Assembly (NCBI GenBank): GCA_902599335.1
Contig: CACKFA010000007.1
Location: forward strand, 1 to 64,000
Origin: an uncultured Pelagibacteraceae bacterium
Lineage (GTDB): Bacteria; Pseudomonadota; Alphaproteobacteria; Pelagibacterales; Pelagibacteraceae
Length of the DNA stretch: 64,000 nucleotides
Direction: 5' to 3'
The first letter of the stretch is position 1, and each line of letters opens with the position of its first letter. The notes beneath the pieces were generated by a model. The model did no database searches. It was not told the DNA's origin and saw only the letters and a list, made by a program, of their open reading frames with translations. A program made the position numbers and the translations under genes. This document shows positions 7,891-15,897 of this stretch, piece after piece.

Positions 7891-8400
7891 TTATTGTTTA
7901 CAAGTACCAATCGACTCTGGACCACACTTTTGACCATTAGTCCAAGTAGCTCCAGTTAAATTAGCTCCATCAAAATTAGCATTCATAATATTAGATGATG
8001 TAAAATTAGCTTCCATTAAGTTAGAGTTTTGAAAATTAGCCTCAATTAATGTTGCACCCATAAAATCAACTCTAGTTAAGTTAGCTCCAGTAAAATTAGT
8101 TTTTTCAAAATTTGCACCTATAGAAACCGATTCATAAAGATTAGCTCTTACAAATGTAGACTCAGGGAAAGTTCCAAATGATAAATTTGATGTCATCATG
8201 ATACTTTTATCAAAATTTACTTGAATAAAACTTGCAAAAGAAAGATTTGAATTTGGAAGATAGCTGCCTTGTAAATCTTGAGAGTCTGAAAATCTACAAT
8301 TAGAATAATCTACACCTTCTGTTAAAGGATCATCACATGCAGCATTTGAATTTGTGATAAATAACAAACTAAATAAAGCAAGTAAGATAATTTTTTTCAT
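7891..8400 (-). CDS. Secreted pentapeptide-repeat protein
   Basis: The 169-residue protein starts with a signal peptide (MKKIILLALFSLLFITNSNA). From about residue 45 it consists of pentapeptide repeats of the A(N/D)(L/F)xx type, for example ANFEKTNFTGANLTRVDFMGATLIEANF. Such repeats form a right-handed quadrilateral beta helix. The C-terminus ends in a cysteine pair (WTNGQKCGPESIGTCKQ) and the N-terminus has ACDDPL, so disulfides may cap the helix in the periplasm. The function of this class is generally unknown. It is first in a unit with the 97-residue gene. Confidence 0.85.
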   Translation of the reverse strand: MKKIILLALFSLLFITNSNAACDDPLTEGVDYSNCRFSDSQDLQGSYLPNSNLSFASFIQVNFDKSIMMTSNLSFGTFPESTFVRANLYESVSIGANFEKTNFTGANLTRVDFMGATLIEANFQNSNLMEANFTSSNIMNANFDGANLTGATWTNGQKCGPESIGTCKQ

Positions 8401-8461
8401 TTAAAAAGTTAACAAATAAAATATGTCAAAACAATGAATGATTTAAATTTAAATAAAAATT

Positions 8462-9499
8462 TTATATTCTTACTTTTTTACCAGTTTTTGCACTTTTAGT
8501 TATTGCTGCAAAAATTTTGAGAGAAATTAAACCATCATTACCATTCACTTTTGGTTTAGCTTTTTTAGTCACTACATCAGCAAAATGGTCAATTTGATTT
8601 ACCAATGTATTATCATCTTTTTTGTTTTTATCTTCATTAACAAAAATCTTGTTCCACCAGCTTCGTTCTTTTTTATAGAACCAATATTTAAGATTAGGAA
8701 ACTGTAAAGAACCTTTTGTGCCTCCAATCATATATGCAGATTGGTTTGTAATTGGATATGCAGGATTTTCTCCAGCAGTTAATTCATAACTCCATGGTGC
8801 AACAATTGTATCTGACAAATTTAGTGTGCAAAGTGCTCCTGAATTAAAAATCAAGCTTATTGTAGCTGTATCTTCTACGTGAAATTTTCTAGTTTTATTT
8901 GTTGTAAATGCTTGCACATATTTTATTGAACCTAATAAATAACAAATCATATCAATGTCATGAACTAAATTGATACCTAAAGGCCCACCACCTTTACTAA
9001 CTCTCCATTTTTCTTTGTAATAAGCTTTGTGTTTATACAGCCAACATAAAACGTTTACCGAAACGATATTACCCAATTTACCTTTGTTAATAATGTCTTT
9101 TACTTTAGAAACTATTGAATTGTGTCGACGATGATATCCAATCAATAATGGTGTTTTATTTTTGTTAGCACTACTGATAATTTTTTTAGCTGAATTTATA
9201 TTGTCTGAAATAGGTTTTTCTAACAATACTGGAATTTTTTTCTTTAGAAAACTTACTGTATGCTTTTCATGGAGTTGATTTGGAGTAGCAACAATCATCG
9301 CATCTAAATTTTTTGAGTTTAATAGTTCACTTGTATTTGAATACAATGGGATCTTATATTTTTTAGATAAATTTTTAGCGTTATCACCAATCTCTACTAT
9401 AGAGTGAAGATTTGCTTTCTTTGATTTTTGAATAGCTTTTATATGTTGCAAACCCATTAATCCTGTACCTAAAATTGATATATTTATTTTTTTTTTCAT
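8462..9499 (-). CDS. Gfo/Idh/MocA family sugar oxidoreductase
   Basis: The 345-residue enzyme has an N-terminal NAD(P)-binding Rossmann fold (ISILGTGLMGLQHIKAI), the LLEKPIS lysine motif (about residue 93) that helps catalysis in this family, and the second-domain GGGPLGINLVHDIDMICYLLG segment with the catalytic His/Asp region. Members oxidise or epimerise sugars and cyclitols. It abuts the aldose 1-epimerase gene (1 base spacing) and an SDR gene, which together look like an aldose oxidation operon. The exact substrate cannot be called. Confidence 0.85.
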   Translation of the reverse strand: MKKKINISILGTGLMGLQHIKAIQKSKKANLHSIVEIGDNAKNLSKKYKIPLYSNTSELLNSKNLDAMIVATPNQLHEKHTVSFLKKKIPVLLEKPISDNINSAKKIISSANKNKTPLLIGYHRRHNSIVSKVKDIINKGKLGNIVSVNVLCWLYKHKAYYKEKWRVSKGGGPLGINLVHDIDMICYLLGSIKYVQAFTTNKTRKFHVEDTATISLIFNSGALCTLNLSDTIVAPWSYELTAGENPAYPITNQSAYMIGGTKGSLQFPNLKYWFYKKERSWWNKIFVNEDKNKKDDNTLVNQIDHFADVVTKKAKPKVNGNDGLISLKIFAAITKSAKTGKKVRI

Positions 9500-9500
9500 T

Positions 9501-10484
9501 TTATGAAATATTTATTTTTGTAAAATACTTATAAAGTTTTTTAGGTTTAATTAAAGTACTTGGAAAATTTTTATTATTCGGTGCATCTGGATAATGTTGA
9601 GTTTCTAAACAAACACCTTGGAAAGGATTCAGTTTATTTTTATATCTCAAACCCTGACTAGTATAAAGCTGTACCCCAGGAAGATTTGAATAAAAATCTA
9701 ATTGAATATTAGTTTTTTTATTTTTTAATGAGGCTAAATAATTTTTGTAATTTTTTTTAATACAAAATGTTAAATCAAATCCTAATGCATTTATTTTATT
9801 TAGTATTATTTTTGATTTTTTATATTTGATAATATTTATTTTTGCTCCAATATTTTGAAACTTATTGAAATCATTAATAGTATTTTTAACTTGTTTAAAT
9901 TTACCAGTTGGGATCAATTTATTGTTTACCTCAAGATATTTTTCTGAATTGATTTTTAATTCATGATTAAAAATTTTTTCTTTTTTATTTTTATTTAAAT
10001 TCCAATAACTGTGATTTGTTAAACTCACATGCGTTAATTTATTTGATTTGTATTGATATTTGATAAATAAACTTTTATTCTTAATTTCATAAATACAACG
10101 TGAATTAAGATCTCCTGGAAAACCTTGATCTAAGTTTTTAGATAATAATTGATAGATTATTTTATTTTTTGAGTGATGGTGTATTTTCCATTCCAACCTA
10201 TCAAATCCTATTTTTCCTCCATGAAGTGTATTTCTTCCTTCATTACCATCGAGTTTATAAATCTTGTTTTTAATCTTGAATCTTGAATTTGATATTCTTC
10301 CTGCGTACCGACCACACGTAGCACCTACATAAAAATTTTTATTACTATAATTTTCTTTATAACCAAGATTTAAGATTAAATTTATCTTCTTTTGCTTGTC
10401 ATAAACTTCATACAAACAAGCACCAATATTAATTGATTTAACTCTTAGATACTTATTCTCTATTATTGAGCTTTGTACTCTCAC
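9501..10484 (-). CDS. galM: Aldose 1-epimerase (mutarotase)
   Basis: The 327-residue protein has the galactose mutarotase signatures: TLHGGKIGFDRLEW (first catalytic His region, about residues 86-99), the NHSYWNLN motif with the second catalytic His, and GVCLETQHYPDAPN carrying the catalytic Glu near the C-terminus. It interconverts alpha and beta anomers of free aldoses. It lies between Gfo/Idh and SDR genes on the same strand, fitting a route in which a free sugar is oxidised at C1 by an anomer-specific dehydrogenase. The gene is very A+T- and Lys/Asn-rich, more than its neighbours. Confidence 0.88.
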   Translation of the reverse strand: MRVQSSIIENKYLRVKSINIGACLYEVYDKQKKINLILNLGYKENYSNKNFYVGATCGRYAGRISNSRFKIKNKIYKLDGNEGRNTLHGGKIGFDRLEWKIHHHSKNKIIYQLLSKNLDQGFPGDLNSRCIYEIKNKSLFIKYQYKSNKLTHVSLTNHSYWNLNKNKKEKIFNHELKINSEKYLEVNNKLIPTGKFKQVKNTINDFNKFQNIGAKINIIKYKKSKIILNKINALGFDLTFCIKKNYKNYLASLKNKKTNIQLDFYSNLPGVQLYTSQGLRYKNKLNPFQGVCLETQHYPDAPNNKNFPSTLIKPKKLYKYFTKINIS

Positions 10485-10492
10485 AAAGCTTA

Positions 10493-11254
10493 TTACAACC
10501 AGCCTTTATCAACAATATAAGATTGATTTGTGCATCCACCTGATTGCTCTGATGAAAAAAACAATACTGCTTGAGCAAGCTCATGGGGTAACAATCTCTC
10601 TTTTAAACATTGGTTTTTCATCAAATCTTTTTCAGACTCCTCGTTTAACCAAAGATCAATTTGTCTTTGTGTTAAAACCCAGCCTGGTACTACTGAGTTA
10701 ACCCTTATGTTAAATTCACCCAAATCTCTGGCAAATGATCTTGTCAAACCAACTACTCCAGATTTTGCAGCTGTATAAGCTGCCATACCACCTTGTCCAA
10801 CCATCCAAGAAGAAGATCCTATATTGACAATTACACCACCCTTATTTTCAATCATTGATTTTTTAACTGACTGAACTGTGAAAAAATAATGTCTTAGGTT
10901 TACATTCATTCTTTCGTTCCAATATTCTTCTGTAACATCATCAATTTTGTGTCTTGTGTCATTAGCAGCATTGTTTATTAAGATATCAATTGGGCCTTTT
11001 TGATCTATTATGTCTGCTATTGTCTTTTGAAGTTGTTTTATATTTAACAAATCACATTCAATAAAAGTTGGTATTGAATATTTTTTACTTTTTATATCTT
11101 CAATTAATTTTTCAGCCTCTGCCACTTTAATATCTATAAAATAAACCTCAGAACCTTGTTCACAAAAATGTTCAACAATTGAAGCTCCAATTCCTGATCC
11201 TCCACCTGTAATAAATACTCTTTTATTTTCTAGATCATAATATTTTACTTTCAT
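10493..11254 (-). CDS. SDR family aldose dehydrogenase
   Basis: The 253-residue classical short-chain dehydrogenase has TGGGSGIG (about 16-23), NNAA, an active-site Ser-Tyr-Lys set (SSSWMVG... YTAAK) and RVNSVVPGWVLTQRQIDLW. That last motif resembles the V-T-x-R-Q segment of bacterial D-galactose, L-arabinose and L-fucose 1-dehydrogenases. Next to galM, a role in oxidising an aldose to its lactone is the best reading, but the sugar is not determined. The first ~17 codons are echoed in a broken copy immediately upstream (11255-11310). Confidence 0.8.
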   Translation of the reverse strand: MKVKYYDLENKRVFITGGGSGIGASIVEHFCEQGSEVYFIDIKVAEAEKLIEDIKSKKYSIPTFIECDLLNIKQLQKTIADIIDQKGPIDILINNAANDTRHKIDDVTEEYWNERMNVNLRHYFFTVQSVKKSMIENKGGVIVNIGSSSWMVGQGGMAAYTAAKSGVVGLTRSFARDLGEFNIRVNSVVPGWVLTQRQIDLWLNEESEKDLMKNQCLKERLLPHELAQAVLFFSSEQSGGCTNQSYIVDKGWL

Positions 11255-11310
11255 TTTCCTAATCCTCCACCTGTTATAAATGCTCTTTTGTTTTAAAAAT
11301 CGTAATGTTT
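11255..11310 (-). pseudogene. Decayed 5' fragment of an SDR gene
   Basis: Read on the minus strand, this stretch translates as Y-D-F-stop-N-K-R-A-F-I-T-G-G-G-L-G-K-stop. It aligns codon by codon with YDLENKRVFITGGGSGIG of the functional SDR gene directly downstream; most changes are at synonymous positions. An in-frame TAA interrupts it and it ends in TGA overlapping the live gene's ATG. It is a relic of a second SDR 5' end, from a partial tandem duplication or a deletion by recombination at the Rossmann motif. Confidence 0.75.
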
Positions 11311-11393
11311 ACAAATTCTATTAGCTTAATATTTTCTATTATGTTTATTTAATTATTAATATTTATAGAGAATTTAAATTAAAAATATAGATT

Positions 11394-12248
11394 TTATTTA
11401 GCTTTATAACCTAAACCAATATTATTTGTTTTTTTGCTCGTATCCATAATTTTTGGATATTCATAATTTAATCCTAAAAGCTGTCGCACTTTTGGACTTG
11501 AATTATTTTTAAAGTCTTCAGATAAATAAGTGACTAAATCCTCTACTGGTTTTATATATTTAGGAAGAAACTCTATCAATAAAGCTGCTCTTTGGTGATT
11601 TGATTTATTTGGTGATGCTCCATGCCAACAGTTACCATTAAAAAAAACTAAATCTCCAGGATTAGCAATCATTTGTTGTTTATTTGAAAAATCATCATTT
11701 TCATTTGGATAATGTAATTTCTTCTGTGATCCCGGTATATATGCAGTTGCTCCTGATTGTTCTGAACAAATATCTAGAGGTATAGTAGCCTGACAGTTTT
11801 GTGCAAATGAGCTATTAAGACCCATAGGGAAAGTCTCACTATTATAAAAATCCCAATAAGGATAATCGATATGCAGTTCCTGTCCAATTGACCCTGGTAG
11901 CAATCTACTTGCACAGTAAGATCCGCAAAAAAACTCCGAACCTAAAAGTTTAGACATTAAGCTAAAAATAATTTCATTTGTAATTAATTTACTAAATACC
12001 TCTCCTTTACCAAACAAGTTCCATATCCTTTGTTGAAGTTTAATTTTGTCGGATGCTTCAGCCTCAGCATTAAAGTGGGTTTCTTTTTGCTCTTGTGTAT
12101 CTGCAAAATAATTAACAATCTCTCTTGCTTCTTCAATATCATTTAAATCGTATGCATTTTCAATAACTATAACTCCAGACTCATGCATTAATTCATTTAT
12201 TGCTTTAGTAATATTAAAACTTTCTCTTGAGAATTTGCGCATAGACAA
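11394..12248 (-). CDS. Phytanoyl-CoA dioxygenase (PhyH) family protein
   Basis: The 284-residue protein has the double-stranded beta-helix iron site of Fe(II)/2-oxoglutarate oxygenases: H-x-D in ELHIDYPYWDFY (about 126-128), the distal His in FFNGNCWHGASPNKS, and an Arg ten residues on (HQRAALLIEF) to hold 2-oxoglutarate. PhyH-family enzymes hydroxylate varied small molecules, and the substrate is not predictable here. It lies upstream (by transcription) of the SDR-galM-Gfo/Idh set and downstream of the ABC importer genes, so an imported sugar or sugar ether is a plausible substrate. Confidence 0.82.
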   Translation of the reverse strand: MSMRKFSRESFNITKAINELMHESGVIVIENAYDLNDIEEAREIVNYFADTQEQKETHFNAEAEASDKIKLQQRIWNLFGKGEVFSKLITNEIIFSLMSKLLGSEFFCGSYCASRLLPGSIGQELHIDYPYWDFYNSETFPMGLNSSFAQNCQATIPLDICSEQSGATAYIPGSQKKLHYPNENDDFSNKQQMIANPGDLVFFNGNCWHGASPNKSNHQRAALLIEFLPKYIKPVEDLVTYLSEDFKNNSSPKVRQLLGLNYEYPKIMDTSKKTNNIGLGYKAK

Positions 12249-12286
12249 ATCTTAAGTGAAAAAAAATTAAAAAAAAATAAAAAAAA

Positions 12287-13066
12287 TTATAACTCTAATT
12301 CTTGAGCAAGATCGCCAATTTTTGCACCACCTGACATCAATCTTTTTACATCTTCACCACCAAGTTCTGAAGATAATCCTGAACCAATCACTTCTCCTAA
12401 ACTTAAAAAAGTATATCGATCAGCTATAAGGCGTGCATGAATTTCATTGTGTGTAATAAGTATAATTGCAATATTTCCAAGCCTTTGAACTTTTTTTATT
12501 GTTTTTAAAACTTCCATTTGCTGCTTTTGACCTAATGCTGATGTAGGTTCATCTAATATTAATATCTTTGCACCAAAGTAAATTGCTCTTGCAATAGCCA
12601 AAGTTTGTCTTTGTCCACCTGACATTGTTCCAACTGGTTGGTTAGGGTTTGAAATGTTAATTCCAATTTTAGACATTTCTTCTATTGTTATTCTGTCCAT
12701 CTCATCCATTTGCATTAAGCCAAATGGGCCAAGTCCTTTTTTTATTTCACGTCCAAGAAAAAAATTTCTTGTTACTGAAGTTAAAGCATTCAACGCTAAA
12801 TCTTGATAAACTGTACCAATACCCGCATCAGATGCTTGTCGCGGTGAGGAAAAATTAACAGTTTCCCCATCAACTTTTATTTCTCCACTTGTCATAAGAT
12901 GAACTCCGGATAACACTTTGATCAAGGTTGACTTTCCAGCTCCATTATCACCTAAAAGAGCGTGAACTTCCCCTGGATAGACATCTAATGAAACACCATT
13001 TAAGGCGGTAAATGATCCAAATTTTTTTACTACATTTTTTAGTTCTATTAATGGTTTTTTATCCAT
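12287..13066 (-). CDS. Sugar ABC transporter ATP-binding protein (FrcA-like)
   Basis: The 259-residue single-domain ATPase has Walker A GDNGAGKST (about 38-46), a Q-loop (YQDLALNALTSVTRNFFLGRE, typical of the ribose/xylose/fructose class), signature TMSGGQRQTLAIARA and Walker B ILDEPTSALG. It is half the size of RbsA and has one domain, like FrcA, so it probably works as a homodimer. It overlaps the permease gene by 1 base and belongs to the operon binding protein, permease, ATPase. Confidence 0.92.
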   Translation of the reverse strand: MDKKPLIELKNVVKKFGSFTALNGVSLDVYPGEVHALLGDNGAGKSTLIKVLSGVHLMTSGEIKVDGETVNFSSPRQASDAGIGTVYQDLALNALTSVTRNFFLGREIKKGLGPFGLMQMDEMDRITIEEMSKIGINISNPNQPVGTMSGGQRQTLAIARAIYFGAKILILDEPTSALGQKQQMEVLKTIKKVQRLGNIAIILITHNEIHARLIADRYTFLSLGEVIGSGLSSELGGEDVKRLMSGGAKIGDLAQELEL

Positions 13067-14661
13067 TAGATATTTCCCATAATTCGTTTCCTAATATTCT
13101 CATTTGTAAGAGCAGCAGTAACAAGAACAGCTCCAAGGAAGACTCTGTAGAATGATCCATCAATTCCTGGAATATAAAAAAAAGCTTCTTTTGCTATTCC
13201 AAAAATAATTGTACCTAAAATAATTCCACCTATTGTTCCAAAACCTCCTGTTAGCACGACACCACCAATTACTGCTGCAGCAATTGCTTCTAACTCTTTT
13301 AAATTACCTTTAGCTGTATCCGCAGTATTAACTTCAAATACTTGGCATGCAGCAAACATTGTTGCGCAGAATGCAGTATTCACAAATAATGAAATCTTAA
13401 CTTTGTTTGTTGGCACACCATTAGCCTTTGCAGCACTAAGATTTCCTCCAGTTGAATAAATCCAGTTACCTGCTTGAGTTTTGCTCAAAATTAAATAAAA
13501 AATTAAAGCTATAAGTGCCCAAATCATTAAACAGGAATACATTCCTTTAGCAAAAATGTTCCCGTAGTTATTTACGTTCCAGTCTGCAGTAAAATACAAC
13601 CAGTTAAAAATTGGTTCCATAATATCGCCTCCAAAAAAGTTAGCGACTGGTCTTGCAGTATAAATTGTGTCAATATAAGCTTTTGCTATATCAATATCAG
13701 TAACTGCTTTTGCAGCAACTTCAGGGACATTAACTCCAGCTTCTATTTTCTTTGTCAAAATTTCCACCATTGAGTCATTGCCAGATTTTTTTGCTCCAGC
13801 TAAAGATTTCTCTAAAGTTGCAATCATTTTTTCTGAATTTGAGGCAGTTTTGAAAGCAGCAACTTTTTCATTAATATATGTTAATCTTTCAGTTAATTTT
13901 GCTACTGTGCTTGCCGGTACAGTGCTAAGAATTTCTAATAGTTGGTCATTTGGTAAATTTTTAGCCGCATCCCTTTCCATTTCTCCATGACCTGGTACAT
14001 TTATAATATTTTTAATATCTGGTAAATCTGTAACAGTTGTTGATCCAGCAGTCTGGTCGGGAGCTCTATTAAATGCTCTATAGGATACTTCTGTTAAACC
14101 TCTTAAAAAGAAAAGTCCGCCTAGTGTAACAATGAAAGAAGCTATACCACTTTTAACTATTATCCATCCCTGAATCCATCCAAAAGATAAAGTCATGCAT
14201 AAAGTAATTAATATTGCAAGTAGTGGAGAAACATCTCTTATTTCAAATAACCTTAACCCCTCAAAATGAAAACCTCCTTCAAAAGATATGTAAGGAATAA
14301 CAACAGCAAAACCCCATTTAAGTATCATTGCCATACAACCACCAGCAAAACCGATCATAGAACCAACAGAAAGATCAAATTCACCTGCAATGATCAACAT
14401 TCCAGCAGCAAGTGCAACAATCCCTAATTGAGCAATTACCCTAAAATTATTTCTAATTCCTAAAGCATTAAATCCTTCACCAGAAAAAGGGTTCAAAGAA
14501 AATTGTCCTTCTGGAATAGAAAAGTATCCCAACATACAAAAAAGTAAAACCATCACTCCAAAAGGTCCGACCTCTGGTCGAGATGTTAATGCTGAGTACC
14601 ATTTTTTTTCACCTTGTCGGTCAGATTCTTGTCTAGGTTTTTTTGTTGTTGATGTGTTCAT
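13066..14661 (-). CDS. Sugar ABC transporter permease (FrcC/RbsC-like) with a large insertion
   Basis: The 531-residue protein belongs to the RbsC/FrcC permease family: GEFDLSVGSMIG (about 93-104), IVTLGGLFFLRGLTEVSYRAFNRAP, then GNLSAAKANGVPTNKVK and GGVVLTGGFGTIGG near the C-terminus. Typical members have 310-370 residues. The excess is an insertion at about residues 205-370, a hydrophilic helical domain (NLPNDQLLEILSTVPASTV... KLTERLTYINEKVAAFKT) placed between transmembrane segments, probably in the periplasm. The N-terminus (1-30) is cytosolic and basic. An intercistronic terminator-like hairpin lies just upstream. Confidence 0.88.
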   Translation of the reverse strand: MNTSTTKKPRQESDRQGEKKWYSALTSRPEVGPFGVMVLLFCMLGYFSIPEGQFSLNPFSGEGFNALGIRNNFRVIAQLGIVALAAGMLIIAGEFDLSVGSMIGFAGGCMAMILKWGFAVVIPYISFEGGFHFEGLRLFEIRDVSPLLAILITLCMTLSFGWIQGWIIVKSGIASFIVTLGGLFFLRGLTEVSYRAFNRAPDQTAGSTTVTDLPDIKNIINVPGHGEMERDAAKNLPNDQLLEILSTVPASTVAKLTERLTYINEKVAAFKTASNSEKMIATLEKSLAGAKKSGNDSMVEILTKKIEAGVNVPEVAAKAVTDIDIAKAYIDTIYTARPVANFFGGDIMEPIFNWLYFTADWNVNNYGNIFAKGMYSCLMIWALIALIFYLILSKTQAGNWIYSTGGNLSAAKANGVPTNKVKISLFVNTAFCATMFAACQVFEVNTADTAKGNLKELEAIAAAVIGGVVLTGGFGTIGGIILGTIIFGIAKEAFFYIPGIDGSFYRVFLGAVLVTAALTNENIRKRIMGNI

Positions 14662-14685
14662 TTATTTAAAGACTTATTAATTTAT

Positions 14686-14719
14686 AAAAAAAAAGGGCCG
14701 ACTGAATAATCGACCCTTT
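14686..14719 (-). terminator. Hairpin with U-tract between binding-protein and permease genes
   Basis: On the minus-strand RNA, AAAGGGUCGA pairs with UCGGCCCUUU (10 pairs including one G-U) around an 8-base loop and is followed by a U-run. It lies between the binding-protein stop (14733) and the permease start (14661). It should partly terminate transcription and protect the 3' end of the binding-protein message. Confidence 0.85.
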
Positions 14720-14732
14720 AAATTATTACTGA

Positions 14733-15638
14733 CTATCTGTCAATTCCTGCTAGAGCAGCAACTGAAGAAGCGTTAGACTTGTCAACGAAGCCAGGTCCCG
14801 ATGGGATGTTAGCTCCTGGAAGAAGTCCAGCACTGTTGTTGTACAAGTGTAATACGATAACTGGCATATAACCTTGTAGTCTTTGTTGTTGATCGATAGT
14901 GAAAGAAACTCTTCCAGATCCGATTAGGTCCATCACTGCAGGACTCAAGTCGAAGCAAGAGTGGTGTACTGTCATACCAAGATCAACTAAAGCTTTATCA
15001 ACAGCCTCACATACGTGTGGTCCTACTGAAAGGATTGCATTGATATCACTGTTAGCTTGTAAAGCAGCAGTAGCCCTAGTTTGAATAGTTGCCGGGTCAG
15101 ATGTAGTATCAGTCATTTGCATAGGAACTGCAGAACCGTAACCTTCACATCTGTCTACAAGAGCTGTGTTGTATGCTTCTTGAATCATACATAATGCTTT
15201 AGTAGCACCTTCGGCTTTTGCTCTTTCACCAGCTTTTTGTCCAGCAAGTAATTCAGGCTGACCAACGTGCATTAAAGCACCCAGGCTAGCAGAAGACTCT
15301 AAACCTGAGTTCATTGTAATAACTGGAACACCAGCAGCAACAGCAGCTTTAATAGCTGGGCCTAATGCATCTGGATCTGGTAAAGAAATTACCATACCGT
15401 CTGGTTGAGTAGCTGCAGCAGCTTGAATTGAGCTTGCCATATCAGCCATATCAGCAGAAGGGTTGTAGATGTATTCAAAGTCAGCACCGATTGCTCTAGC
15501 TGCATCTTCACCACCTTTTTGAACTACTGGCCAAAAAGGATCTTTACCTTCACCATGAGTAATCATGACGTATCTTTCAGCGAACGCAGAAGTTGCAAAT
15601 AATGCAAGAGCTGCAATCGAAAGTATAAGTTTTTTCAT
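14733..15638 (-). CDS. Sugar ABC transporter substrate-binding protein (FrcB/RbsB-like)
   Basis: The 301-residue periplasmic protein has a Sec signal (cleavage after ATSAFA, about residue 20) and the type I sugar-binding fold: YVMITHGEGKDPFWPVVQKGGEDAARAIG, QPDGMVISLPDPDALGPAIKAAVAAGVPVITMNSG, and ILSVGPHVCEAVDKAL. Ligand contacts in this family come from the DPFW aromatic, the MNSG turn and the FDLS region, all present. Residues are enriched in Ala and codons are more regular than in neighbours, consistent with very high expression. It is first in the operon, followed by a hairpin and the permease and ATPase genes. Fructose, ribose or another monosaccharide are all possible. Confidence 0.9.
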   Translation of the reverse strand: MKKLILSIAALALFATSAFAERYVMITHGEGKDPFWPVVQKGGEDAARAIGADFEYIYNPSADMADMASSIQAAAATQPDGMVISLPDPDALGPAIKAAVAAGVPVITMNSGLESSASLGALMHVGQPELLAGQKAGERAKAEGATKALCMIQEAYNTALVDRCEGYGSAVPMQMTDTTSDPATIQTRATAALQANSDINAILSVGPHVCEAVDKALVDLGMTVHHSCFDLSPAVMDLIGSGRVSFTIDQQQRLQGYMPVIVLHLYNNSAGLLPGANIPSGPGFVDKSNASSVAALAGIDR

Positions 15639-15650
15639 TATTTCCCTCTT
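15639..15650 (-). promoter_or_regulatory. Strong ribosome binding site of the sugar-binding protein
   Basis: The minus strand reads AAGAGGGAAATA immediately before the ATG. Exactly the same 12 bases precede the TctC gene (20533-20544). AGAGGG is a good Shine-Dalgarno in a genome where many genes have none, fitting high translation of binding proteins. Confidence 0.7.
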
Positions 15651-15664
15651 ATTAGTTAGTTAAT

Positions 15665-15711
15665 TTAATATATATATATTAATTATTAAGTAAGGATTTA
15701 AACACATTCAA
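15665..15711 (-). promoter_or_regulatory. Promoter and palindrome of the sugar ABC operon
   Basis: On the minus strand, TTGAAT (15711-15706) and TAATAA (15688-15683) are 17 bases apart and form a sigma70-like promoter. Just downstream, an 18-base perfect palindrome (15665-15682; TTAATATAT and its complement) could be an operator, although it is low-complexity AT sequence. The remaining spacer up to 15897 (259 bases in all) is A/T-rich, with no gene or RNA that I can see. Confidence 0.45.
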
Positions 15712-15897
15712 ACATAAGTAGTAAAGTAAAAAATAAAATTATTAAAGATTTATATATAATATCTATATCTAATTTTATTTTGTTAAAATTAAAATAAATT
15801 CAACTATTGGTTGATATTTATTTTTTATGATTTTTTTTTTATTTTTTAATACTTTTAGAAAAATTTAATTTTTTTTATTAAATTATAAATAGAATTT

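Noticed and set aside
15781-15897. Small open frames or RNA in the T-rich spacer upstream of the ROK gene
   Set aside because: The stretch is low-complexity T/A sequence without a stable stem or a frame with protein-like composition.
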